64,000 bases of DNA from Bacillota bacterium (lineage in GTDB: Bacteria > Bacillota > Clostridia > Lachnospirales > Lachnospiraceae): the NCBI GenBank assembly GCA_023436225.1, contig JAEZKA010000101.1, positions 173,125-237,124 on the forward strand, in the 5' to 3' direction. Position numbers and translations under genes: made by a program. Below, piece after piece: positions 50,992 to 59,045 of the stretch. How positions within the stretch are numbered: the stretch's first letter is position 1; each line of letters begins with the position of its first letter. Under the pieces are notes generated by a model. It was not told the origin of the DNA and made no database searches. It worked only from the letters and a program-made list of their open reading frames with translations.

Positions 50992-52113
50992 TTAAAATTT
51001 CCTAAACTCATTCAAATCCTTTGCAATTATCTTAAAACCTTTTATGGTTCGATCAAACAAGCCGATCCGGTAAAGCTTTACCAATACCATACCGATTGGG
51101 ATACCGATAATCATACCGAACACACCATAGAAACGATAACCAACAAACATGAAGAACAAGGTTGCCAGCGGATTAAGCCCTATACTATCACCCACCATCT
51201 TCGGCTGCAGAACCTGTTTTAACACTTGGCAGATCAGATAGATGATAACAAGACCGATTGCTCTTACATAATTCCCCGTTAATACGTCAATTATAGCCCA
51301 AGGCCACAATACCGCACCCGTACCAAAGACCGGAAGTACATCTAAAAATGCAATTCCCAGCGCAAATAGAAAGGAATAGCCAACCTTTAATATCTCGAAG
51401 CCAACAAACAAGATAATCGTTATTACAAGCATAATCTTAAATTGTGCCTTGAAGTAGCCTCCAAAAGCAGCTTTAAAGTTATCGAAGATAAGATGCCAAT
51501 AGCTTGTAATCGATTCCGGGATATGCTTCTTTAGCTTGGAATTAATATCATTTCTCCCTGCCGCAAAAAAGTAAGCCGATAAAATAATTACAATTAGTCC
51601 AAGAAAACCATCTGCGATATTCTGCACGAAATTACCCGCCTTACTCATGGTAAGAGGTTCCATCTGCTGAGAAAGATTCGAGGCATAATTACCGATTCCT
51701 TCAATCAGATTATTTATCATCGTCTGGACATTGGCAGGTAATGTTTTGGAGAATCTGAGAACAGCCTGAGTCAATTCGTCAAATTGTTGTTTAACATTTT
51801 CAATTATAATCGGCATATCATCCATCAGTGCACGAACTTCCTTCACCAATAGGGAGAGAATTAACACTGTGACAGCAATGATAGCGGCTATAACGAGAAC
51901 CAGTATAATAGCCGAACTGTGCTTGCGGTGCAGCTTTACTCTCTTCTCAAGAAAATGTACTAAGGGATTTGCAATCAATGCAATAATCCAGCCTATGACG
52001 AAGGGCATAAAGAATCTAAGCAGTACAGGTAGTACGAAAATGAATAAAAGTGCACTTGCGATTAATATCATGAAGTTAATAACAATTTTAAGATAGAGTA
52101 AAAATCGATTCAT
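50992..52113 (-). CDS. AI-2E family transporter
   Basis: A 373-residue polytopic protein with about seven to eight helices. Paired hydrophobic helices at the N-terminus precede PLVHFLEKRVKLHRKHS; the C-terminal half contains the characteristic ALGIAFLDVLPVFGTGAVLWPWAI and VLQPKMVGDSIGLNPLATLFFMFVGYRFYGVFGMI (read in parts). The family includes TqsA and sodium/proton antiporter-like members; the YtvI-type clostridial copies are uncharacterised. It is monocistronic. No evidence for actual AI-2 transport here. Confidence 0.9.
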   Translation of the reverse strand: MNRFLLYLKIVINFMILIASALLFIFVLPVLLRFFMPFVIGWIIALIANPLVHFLEKRVKLHRKHSSAIILVLVIAAIIAVTVLILSLLVKEVRALMDDMPIIIENVKQQFDELTQAVLRFSKTLPANVQTMINNLIEGIGNYASNLSQQMEPLTMSKAGNFVQNIADGFLGLIVIILSAYFFAAGRNDINSKLKKHIPESITSYWHLIFDNFKAAFGGYFKAQFKIMLVITIILFVGFEILKVGYSFLFALGIAFLDVLPVFGTGAVLWPWAIIDVLTGNYVRAIGLVIIYLICQVLKQVLQPKMVGDSIGLNPLATLFFMFVGYRFYGVFGMIIGIPIGMVLVKLYRIGLFDRTIKGFKIIAKDLNEFRKF

Positions 52114-52212
52114 AACTCTCCTCTCATATAAATTGCATCATCAAATCCTGATTTTCCTTCCTATCTTAATTATAATATAGTTAGTCAATAAATAACAACC
52201 TATTTTCACTGA

Positions 52213-53079
52213 TTACCTATATGATTTATTCCTGCCTCCTGGTACGCCCGTCATTCGTAATAATAACGTCAAAAAGAAAATCGTAGCTGCTATGATAACA
52301 ATAGTAGGTCCGGTAGCCGTACTCATATAATAAGACAGGATCATCCCTAATATTCCTGAAAACAAAGATATCATTACGGAAAACAGATGATACTCCCTGA
52401 CATTAGAAGCGATATTACGGCTAGCTGCCGCCGGCAGGATAAGCAAAGCATTAATGATCAGTATCCCAACCCACTTCACCGAGAACATAACAATCACTGC
52501 AATGATGATGCCAAAGAAGTCCTCCATCCTATTTATGTTGATATTTTTACTTTTAGCCAAGGACTCATTCACACTGATGGCATGCAGTTTATTAAAACCA
52601 ATAAACCAAAAGCCTAGTGTCAGAAGAAAAATCACAAACAATAGAAGGATTTCCTTCACTGTAATGCTTAAAATATCCCCCACCAGCAGGGCTGAATACT
52701 TAGCGAAATTACCACCCCTGGATAGTATCACCAGTCCAATTGCCATGCTTAAGGATGCAAATACAGAGATTACCGTATCGGTTGATACAGTCTTCCTGCG
52801 CTTAATTCGGTTTAAAAGCAAGGCGAATACAATCGCGAACACAAGCATAGACAGATTGGTATCCGCCACACCGAATAATGTTCCAAGCGCAATTCCTGTC
52901 AGCGCGGAATGTCCTAAGGCATCCGAGAAGAACGCCATACGGTTATTCACGATCATTGTCCCAAGAATACCGAATAAGGGAGTAATAATCAGCACCGCCA
53001 ATAAAGCATTTTTCATAAAATCATATTCTACCCAGGAGAAGGGTAACAGTGCTTCGATCACATTATATATTAGTTTCAT
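52213..53079 (-). CDS. znuB: Metal ABC transporter permease (ZnuB-like)
   Basis: A 288-residue permease of the ABC-3 metal family with eight to nine helices. MKNALLAVLIITPLFGILGTMIVNNRMAFFSDALGHSALTGIALG (in parts) and VKWVGILIINALLILPAAASRNIA are family signatures; the SDALGHSAL motif is near residue 60. It follows the ATPase gene by nine bases. With ZnuA and ZnuC homologues upstream it should import zinc; manganese remains possible, since the family also includes Mn transporters. Confidence 0.9.
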   Translation of the reverse strand: MKLIYNVIEALLPFSWVEYDFMKNALLAVLIITPLFGILGTMIVNNRMAFFSDALGHSALTGIALGTLFGVADTNLSMLVFAIVFALLLNRIKRRKTVSTDTVISVFASLSMAIGLVILSRGGNFAKYSALLVGDILSITVKEILLLFVIFLLTLGFWFIGFNKLHAISVNESLAKSKNININRMEDFFGIIIAVIVMFSVKWVGILIINALLILPAAASRNIASNVREYHLFSVMISLFSGILGMILSYYMSTATGPTIVIIAATIFFLTLLLRMTGVPGGRNKSYR

Positions 53080-53088
53080 CTTGTACTC

Positions 53089-53859
53089 CTATCCGAAGGC
53101 TTTCTTGAATTCTTCACTGCTCAAGACCTCTTCCGGTGACCCTTCCTTCAGAATGATTTTATCCAACAGAATCACATGGTCGGCATACTTCCTTACAAAT
53201 TCAAAGTCATGTGATACAATAATCATGGCAAGATCGTAGTTCATCTTCAATTTAGCGATATTATCATAGAACAAATGCATCCCGTTCGAATCGATACCGG
53301 ACACCGGCTCGTCCAGCAGTAAAAGATTCGGCACCGGTGAGATGGCAATGGATAATAGTACTCTTTGCAGCTCACCGCCGGACAAATCACAGGCACGCTT
53401 ATCAAGCAGCTCCTGAGCTTCAAAGATAGCAAGCTGTTCCTTCACATACCGAACAACCTTTGGATTCTTTCGAAGAAAAATCGGAGAATTACTGACATAT
53501 CCGGCAAATAAATCATATACACTCATAGGAGTATTCTTCTCCATATTAATGTATTGCGGAACATAACCTATCTTAAGACTTTCTAGTCTATGACTCTTTA
53601 AGTCATTGAATTCTATCGTACCCTCGTGTTTAATCTCTCCGAGAATAGCTTTAATCAGAGTAGACTTACCTGCACCATTTCTGCCGATAATGACAGTAAT
53701 CTTACCGCAATGTATGTGCAGATTAATATCTTCGATGATTACCTGATTGCCATCCCTCACACTGATGTTCTTCATCTTTATACAATGCAAGCCGCAGGCA
53801 GTCTCATGAAGCTTAGCTGACTTTATATGCTTACGTGACATATTTGTTGAAACCTTCAT
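53089..53859 (-). CDS. znuC: Metal ABC transporter ATP-binding protein (ZnuC-like)
   Basis: A 256-residue ATPase. Walker A GRNGAGKSTL, signature LSGGELQRVLLS, Walker B LLLLDEPVSGID and IIVSHDFEFVRKYAD are intact. The N-terminus has an extension of about 25 residues (KHIKSAKLHETACGLHCIKM) with a CxxxC pair and histidines before the usual first strand, which could bind metal. AAAGG six bases before the ATG supports the long form. It sits between the substrate-binding protein and permease genes. Confidence 0.92.
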   Translation of the reverse strand: MKVSTNMSRKHIKSAKLHETACGLHCIKMKNISVRDGNQVIIEDINLHIHCGKITVIIGRNGAGKSTLIKAILGEIKHEGTIEFNDLKSHRLESLKIGYVPQYINMEKNTPMSVYDLFAGYVSNSPIFLRKNPKVVRYVKEQLAIFEAQELLDKRACDLSGGELQRVLLSIAISPVPNLLLLDEPVSGIDSNGMHLFYDNIAKLKMNYDLAMIIVSHDFEFVRKYADHVILLDKIILKEGSPEEVLSSEEFKKAFG

Positions 53860-53908
53860 GCTATACCTTTCCCTTTCCTAAGTACCTCCGCTTATCGAAT
53901 ATTCTACT

Positions 53909-54916
53909 TTATTTTACCAGCTCTTTTAAGGTGTCTACATTTTTTTGCATAGCTTCAAGGTAGGAATCTATCGATCCGTCACCGGTCACCGCCGAATCAA
54001 TAATATATACAGAAGCATTCGTCTCTGCCGCTATCTGACTGGCGATCGAATCGCTGTACTGTATTTCAGTAAAGAGATAATGTATGTTACCTGCTTGTAC
54101 CTCATCTATGATCTCTCCGATATCACCAGCACTTAACGAGGTATCCGAATCCAGAGGAACCGTATGAGCAACAGTGATTCCGATTCGATTGGCGAGGTAT
54201 GCAAAGGCATCGTGGAATATAACCGCTTCCTTACTATTTTCGGTATTAATCTTTAATTCCTTTGCCAAATCGGTGATCTGTTGATCAAGTGTCTTAATCT
54301 GGTCAATATATAGCAGGCTATTACTATTCAATTTGTCGGCTACAGATAACTCCGTCACATTAGAGGCCTCGATATAATCCCCGAGGCTTTCGGTGACGTG
54401 CTCAATCTGTTTGATATAAAGCTTCGGATCAAGCCATACGTGCGCATTCCACTCTCCATGGTCATGTTCTTCCTCTTCCACCTCTTCTTCGCCTTCCTCG
54501 GCCTCATGAGCGTGTTCAGAGGCAGAGGGAAGCATCTCTATCCCTTCGCTTGCATCAATAATTGTCAATTTCGGATAATTCGTTCTGATATCCTCCAGAA
54601 AGCTCTCCATTCCACCACCATTAATCACCATGACATCTGCACCGGATATGATTTTCATGTCCTCTGTGGTTAATTGATAATCGTGAAGACATCCTGTGTT
54701 CAGGTCAGTTAAACTCTTAACCTCAAGCTCTTCGATTCCCTCCGCCAGATTAAGTCCGATCATATAGATAGGATAAAAGGTAGTTACAACCTGCAGCTTG
54801 TCTTCTTCCTGCGTAATATCTTCCTTTTCATCTTTTGTTGCTAAAGCGATTATTACTGAACCGATTATTATAAGTAATGCCATGATTCCAAGTAATAAAT
54901 ATAGTTTTCTCTTCAT
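53909..54916 (-). CDS. znuA: Zinc ABC transporter substrate-binding protein (ZnuA-like)
   Basis: A 335-residue cluster A-I binding protein. One N-terminal helix (about 5-25) with no lipobox cysteine suggests an uncleaved membrane anchor rather than a lipoprotein. Metal ligands are expected at H in GCLHDYQL, H in NAHVWLDP, H in IFHDAFAYLA and a late Asp. A His/Glu-rich loop (EHAHEAEEGEEEVEEEEHDH, about 135-155) is typical of zinc-specific members. First gene of the operon; two palindromes upstream are likely zinc-dependent operators. Confidence 0.92.
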   Translation of the reverse strand: MKRKLYLLLGIMALLIIIGSVIIALATKDEKEDITQEEDKLQVVTTFYPIYMIGLNLAEGIEELEVKSLTDLNTGCLHDYQLTTEDMKIISGADVMVINGGGMESFLEDIRTNYPKLTIIDASEGIEMLPSASEHAHEAEEGEEEVEEEEHDHGEWNAHVWLDPKLYIKQIEHVTESLGDYIEASNVTELSVADKLNSNSLLYIDQIKTLDQQITDLAKELKINTENSKEAVIFHDAFAYLANRIGITVAHTVPLDSDTSLSAGDIGEIIDEVQAGNIHYLFTEIQYSDSIASQIAAETNASVYIIDSAVTGDGSIDSYLEAMQKNVDTLKELVK

Positions 54917-54928
54917 AGGTTATCCATG

Positions 54929-55021
54929 TATAATGCAAATGCATTATATTATTCCTTTCTAAATAAAGCATTTTCGCTTGTAGTAAATAATTAGTCTTTC
55001 TAAATGCAACTCATTTGCATT
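54929..55021. promoter_or_regulatory. Two palindromic operators upstream of znuA (Zur-like candidates)
   Basis: Site 1: TATAATGCA (54929-54937), AA, TGCATTATA (54940-54948); it includes a minus-strand TATAAT 27 bp ahead of the znuA start. Site 2: AATGCAA (55003-55009), 5-bp spacer, TTGCATT (55015-55021). Shared half-site AATGCA. A Fur-family repressor such as Zur is the expected binder of a zinc operon, by analogy. Confidence 0.6.
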
Positions 55022-55106
55022 AATCATTATATATTAGATTATTAACTTCTGTCAACACGTTTACAGTAAGAGCTGTGGTTCCTCAGACGATTTTTCATAT
55101 TAAAGC

Positions 55107-55135
55107 TTGCCAGCGCTGGAAATTTATGCTATGAT
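55107..55135 (+). promoter_or_regulatory. Promoter of the ECF S-component gene
   Basis: TTGCCA (55107-55112), 17-bp spacer ending TGC, TATGAT (55130-55135). Confidence 0.65.
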
Positions 55136-55188
55136 TTCTCATAATTAATTGGCCGCACTCTCGGTATACCAGCTTAAGGAGGATCCAA

Positions 55189-55716
55189 ATGAAAGATATT
55201 AATATTAATAAACTGGTTTCAGCAGCTTTAATGGCCGCAATGACCTGTGTAGCAACCATTGCAATTGCCATTCCTTCCCCCGTAGGAGGATTTATTCATC
55301 CCGGTGATGGTTTTGTCATTATGTCCGGCATTATCTTAGGGCCATTCTTTGGTGGTCTTGCCGCCGGAATTGGCTCCATGATAGCAGATCTCATCCTTGG
55401 ATATAGTGCCTACGCTGCAGCTACCTTAATAATCAAATGCCTCGCAGCTATTACTGCGGTATGTATCTATCGTATCTTCAACAAGAATAGGAAGCTTAAG
55501 CTGATTCCTGTATTAGCTGCAAGCGTTCTTGGCGGAGCTCTGATTACCCTAGGTTATTTTATTTTCGAAAGCACTGTCTTAGGATTTGGCTTTGCAACTG
55601 CTGCTATTAATATCCCCTTTAATCTGATACAGAATGGGTTCGGAATCATAATCTCCGTTCTATTATACCCTTTATTACGAAAGATCCCACAGATCAGAAG
55701 CATAATGGCAGAATAA
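55189..55716 (+). CDS. ECF transporter S component
   Basis: A 175-residue membrane protein with five to six helices. AALMAAMTCVATIAIAIPSP, then GGFIHPGDGFVIMSGIILGPFFGGLAAGIGSMIADLILGY, read in parts, match the ECF substrate-specific components (ECF-type riboflavin/thiamin-precursor group). It works with a general EcfA1-A2-T module that is not in this window, as in group II ECF systems. Vitamin specificity cannot be read. AAGGAGG precedes the ATG. It lies upstream of the ZTP riboswitch but is a separate transcript. Confidence 0.88.
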   Translation: MKDININKLVSAALMAAMTCVATIAIAIPSPVGGFIHPGDGFVIMSGIILGPFFGGLAAGIGSMIADLILGYSAYAAATLIIKCLAAITAVCIYRIFNKNRKLKLIPVLAASVLGGALITLGYFIFESTVLGFGFATAAINIPFNLIQNGFGIIISVLLYPLLRKIPQIRSIMAE

Positions 55717-55783
55717 AGCTCAATTGTAACTTATTTATTATTATTGATTATGTCTTCCATTAATTAATATAATGGTATAACTA

Positions 55784-55812
55784 TTGACTTCGTCTCTCAC
55801 CAGTTCTATAAT
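55784..55812 (+). promoter_or_regulatory. Promoter of the ZTP riboswitch transcript
   Basis: TTGACT (55784-55789), exactly 17 bp, TATAAT (55807-55812). The start point near 55819 falls right at the beginning of the aptamer. Confidence 0.8.
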
Positions 55813-55818
55813 TTAGCT

Positions 55819-55917
55819 ATATCGGAACTGGCGGATATGTGGATTAACCACGAGGGACCGATAGGAATTCTTCTTATTCAATAAGAAGTTGGATTGTTAA
55901 GTCGACCGCCTGGGCAA
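55819..55917 (+). promoter_or_regulatory. ZTP riboswitch (pfl motif)
   Basis: ATCGGAACTGGCGGA (from 55821), the hairpin GTGGATTAACCAC, GAGGGACCGATA, a variable hairpin (TTCTTATTCAATAAGAA) and the 3' conserved GTCGACCGCCTGGGCA (55901-55916). This is the order and sequence of the pfl motif, which senses ZTP/ZMP, signals of 10-formyl-tetrahydrofolate shortage. The motif is named for its presence ahead of pfl genes, and the next gene is pflB. Confidence 0.92.
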
Positions 55918-55935
55918 ATGCTCAGGCGGTTTTTT
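55905..55935 (+). terminator. ZTP riboswitch terminator
   Basis: ACCGCCTGGGC (55905-55915), loop AAAT, GCTCAGGCGGT (55920-55930), then TTTTT. The 5' arm is the conserved aptamer strand itself, so ligand binding should prevent the terminator. Confidence 0.9.
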
Positions 55936-56058
55936 GTCGTTCAAAAACCGTACCTTATAATTACCCTTCATGTCTACCCTTCGCATTAATTTGTGCCAAG
56001 TGCATCAATTACATTAAGAAGACTGTAGGATCAGATCTACCCAAATAGAATTAATAAT

Positions 56059-56537
56059 CGCTTTGGGTGAATGATGCTTCTCAATTATTCACAATTGCAT
56101 TACATGCATACCATTTGTACTAATGTGTAGTGAGGATATGACAGTTATAAACACACAAGGTGTATTAACATTCGCGTAATGCGAATTATTCATCTCAATA
56201 ATTCATACTGAAATTACATGCCTTCTCTTTGCGTTAGTTGTACTAAGGATTTTGCATACATAAACACCCAAGGTGAAGTAACATTCGCTTAATGCGAATT
56301 ATTCTTCTCAATAATTCATACTGACATTACATGCATACCTTTTTATTATTATGTACTGAGGATCTCACTGGCATAAACAACCCAAAGTGAAGCAGCATTC
56401 GCTTAATGAGAGCTATTCTTCTCAATAATTCATACTGACATTACATGCCTTCTCTTTGTGTTAGTTTTTGCTGAGAATTTCGTTGACATATAATTACTAA
56501 ATCGATTAGCTTTGCTTAGTGTGAATGATTTTTATAC
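56059..56537 (+). repeat. Array of about five 113/114-bp degenerate repeats ahead of pflB
   Basis: The reference point CGCTT recurs at 56059, 56173 (CGCGT), 56286, 56400 and, as TGCTT, 56513: steps 114, 113, 114, 113. The best-conserved 50 bp reads CGCTTAATGCGAATTATT, then CTTCTCAATAATTCATACTG and ACATTACATGC. Each full unit has two palindromes: ATTCGC-N5-GCGAAT and GAATTATT-N6-AATAATTC. Units 1-3 are closest; units 0 and 4 have diverged. No gene was seen from 55940 to 56739. Confidence 0.8.
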
Positions 56538-56739
56538 TTTAGCTAAACTTCGATACAAAAAGGACCAGCACAGTTCTAACACAGATTGCATGTCTATAAA
56601 TGACAGTACACTTAGACATATTTCATGGAGCGCGGAAGAATTTAAAACATCACCAATAGAATTTAACGATATATACATCAAAAATATTCAATATGATTAT
56701 TATAATCTGGTTGAAACACCGATAGAAAGAAGGTACAAG

Positions 56740-58965
56740 ATGAAAGCATGGTATGATTTTAAGCCAGGAAAATGGCAGAATGAAATTAATGTACGAGATT
56801 TTGTTTTAATGAATTATACCCCTTATGACGGGGATGAGAGCTTTTTGTCTGCTGCTACAGAACGTACTTTGAAACTGAATGAAAGATATAAAGAGCTCCA
56901 GGTAGAGGAACATAAGAAAGGGGTATTATCCATCAATACGGATAAGGTAACCTCACTATTAACCTATGAGCCTTCCTATCTTGATCAAGAGAATGAACTT
57001 ATTGTTGGCTTTCAAACGGATGCCCCACTGCGAAGAGGTGTCAATCCCTTTGGCGGAATCCGTATGGCCCGTCAGGCCTGCGAAGCCTATGGATATAGTT
57101 TATCAGAGGAAGTGGAAGAACATTTCCGCTATCGTACTACTCATAACGATGGAGTCTTCCGGGTATATACCACTGAAATGCGTGATGCCCGAAAATCCGG
57201 GGTCATTACCGGTCTTCCCGACGCTTACGGCAGAGGGCGAATCATCGGTGACTACAGAAGAGTTCCTCTTTATGGAGTAGATTATCTGATAGAGCAAAAG
57301 CTGGCAGATAAGCTGGCGGTCGGAAAACGCGTGATGAACGACGAGACCATCCGTACACTGGAGGAGCTGTACCGTCAGATAGACTTCCTGGAACAATTGA
57401 AGACTATGGCGAAGACATATGGCTATGATATAGCAAGGCCGGCAACTAATGCTCAAGAAGCCGTACAATGGCTTTATTTTGCTTATCTGGGTGCCATCAA
57501 GGAACAGAACGGTGCAGCCATGTCCTTAGGCCGAACCTCAACCTTCCTGGATATCTATTTTGAGCGTGATCTGAAGCTTGGAATTCTGGATGAGACTCAG
57601 GCCCAGGAAATCATCGATCAATTTGTGCTAAAGCTTCGAATGGCAAGACAGCTTCGGACTCCGGATTATAATGAGCTATACGCCGGAGATCCTACCTGGG
57701 TTACCGAGGCAATCGGCGGCATTACGGAAGAAGGAAGAAGCATGGTTACGAAGAATAGCTTTCGATTTATTCATACTCTGACCACCTTATCTCCCGCTCC
57801 CGAGCCAAATCTAACCATATTATGGTCTCCAAAGCTACCGGTAAGCTTTAAGAATTATTGTGCCAAGATGTCGATAGAGACAGACTCCCTTCAATATGAG
57901 AACGATGAGCTGATGAGAGCGTCCTATGGGGATGATTACGGAATAGCCTGCTGTGTATCAGCGATGCGTATCGGGAAGCAGATGCAGTTCTTCGGTGCCC
58001 GCTGTAATCTCGCCAAGGTTTTACTGATGAGCCTGAATGGCGGCAGAGATGAAATCAACGGTGAGCAGGTAGGGCCGGTGACAGCATCCTTCGAAGCAGG
58101 GATACCTCTCGATTACGACGCTGTCATAAACAGCTTCTTACCCATGATGGATTGGCTATGTGGCTTATATGTTAATACGATGAACATTATTCACTATATG
58201 CATGATAAATACGCTTACGAAAAGCTACAGATGGCACTACATGATACGGAGGTAGAACGCCTGATGGGTTTTGGTATCGCCGGATTATCCGTTGTTGCCG
58301 ATTCATTAAGCGCCATCAAATATGCGAAAGTCATTCCGATCAAGGATGATCGTGATATCATAGTTGATTTTTTAATAGAAGGAGAATATCCTGCCTATGG
58401 CAATAACGATGACCGGGCTGATGAGCTTTCCTCAATGCTGGTGGAGGAATTCATCACAAGGCTACGCAAGCATCCCACCTATCGCAATGCAAAACACACC
58501 CTGTCCATACTTACCATTACCAGCAATGTAGTATACGGAAATAAGACTGGCTCTACTCCGGACGGCAGAATAAAGGGAGCTCCCTTCGCTCCCGGCGCAA
58601 ATCCTATGCACGGACGGGAGACGAAGGGAGCTCTGGCTTCTCTTCAGTCTGTTTCAAAGCTAAATTATGATTGCTGCCAGGATGGCATCTCCTATACCTT
58701 TACGATTACTCCGGAGGCCTTGGGCAAATCAGAGCAGGTACGCGTGCAAAACCTCAGTTCACTGCTTGACGGTTATTTCAAGTCAGCTGGTCATCACATT
58801 AATGTGAATGTTCTTAATCGATCCCTACTAATTGTTGCGAAGGCCCATCCGGACAAATATCCTAACCTTACGATTCGTGTATCCGGATATGCGGTTCGGT
58901 TCAATTCCCTGAGCGAGAAGCAAAAGGAGGAGGTTATTGCAAGGACGTTTCATGAGGGGATGTAG
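56740..58965 (+). CDS. pflB: Formate acetyltransferase (pyruvate formate-lyase)
   Basis: Glycyl radical enzyme converting pyruvate and CoA to acetyl-CoA and formate, cytosolic and oxygen-sensitive. From the ATG at 56740 it has 741 residues and starts MKAWYDFKPGKWQNEINVRD, the canonical PFL beginning; the frame is open for 76 more codons upstream but has no ribosome site there. The active-site cysteine pair is C404-C405 in GIACCVS; the radical glycine is G716 in RVSGYAVRF. Both are in place. The activase gene pflA is not adjacent. A ZTP riboswitch and repeat array lie upstream. Confidence 0.96.
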   Translation: MKAWYDFKPGKWQNEINVRDFVLMNYTPYDGDESFLSAATERTLKLNERYKELQVEEHKKGVLSINTDKVTSLLTYEPSYLDQENELIVGFQTDAPLRRGVNPFGGIRMARQACEAYGYSLSEEVEEHFRYRTTHNDGVFRVYTTEMRDARKSGVITGLPDAYGRGRIIGDYRRVPLYGVDYLIEQKLADKLAVGKRVMNDETIRTLEELYRQIDFLEQLKTMAKTYGYDIARPATNAQEAVQWLYFAYLGAIKEQNGAAMSLGRTSTFLDIYFERDLKLGILDETQAQEIIDQFVLKLRMARQLRTPDYNELYAGDPTWVTEAIGGITEEGRSMVTKNSFRFIHTLTTLSPAPEPNLTILWSPKLPVSFKNYCAKMSIETDSLQYENDELMRASYGDDYGIACCVSAMRIGKQMQFFGARCNLAKVLLMSLNGGRDEINGEQVGPVTASFEAGIPLDYDAVINSFLPMMDWLCGLYVNTMNIIHYMHDKYAYEKLQMALHDTEVERLMGFGIAGLSVVADSLSAIKYAKVIPIKDDRDIIVDFLIEGEYPAYGNNDDRADELSSMLVEEFITRLRKHPTYRNAKHTLSILTITSNVVYGNKTGSTPDGRIKGAPFAPGANPMHGRETKGALASLQSVSKLNYDCCQDGISYTFTITPEALGKSEQVRVQNLSSLLDGYFKSAGHHINVNVLNRSLLIVAKAHPDKYPNLTIRVSGYAVRFNSLSEKQKEEVIARTFHEGM

Positions 58966-59045
58966 GGTAGACCCATTATCAACAATCAGTAATAATATGC
59001 TTTAAGATGATATATCATTTGAGTCAAAAAGGAGGGTAATCTGCA

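Noticed and set aside
56059..56537. Possible CRISPR array
   Set aside because: Units are 113/114 bp with sequence similarity spread through most of the unit; there are no short exact repeats with unique spacers and no cas genes.
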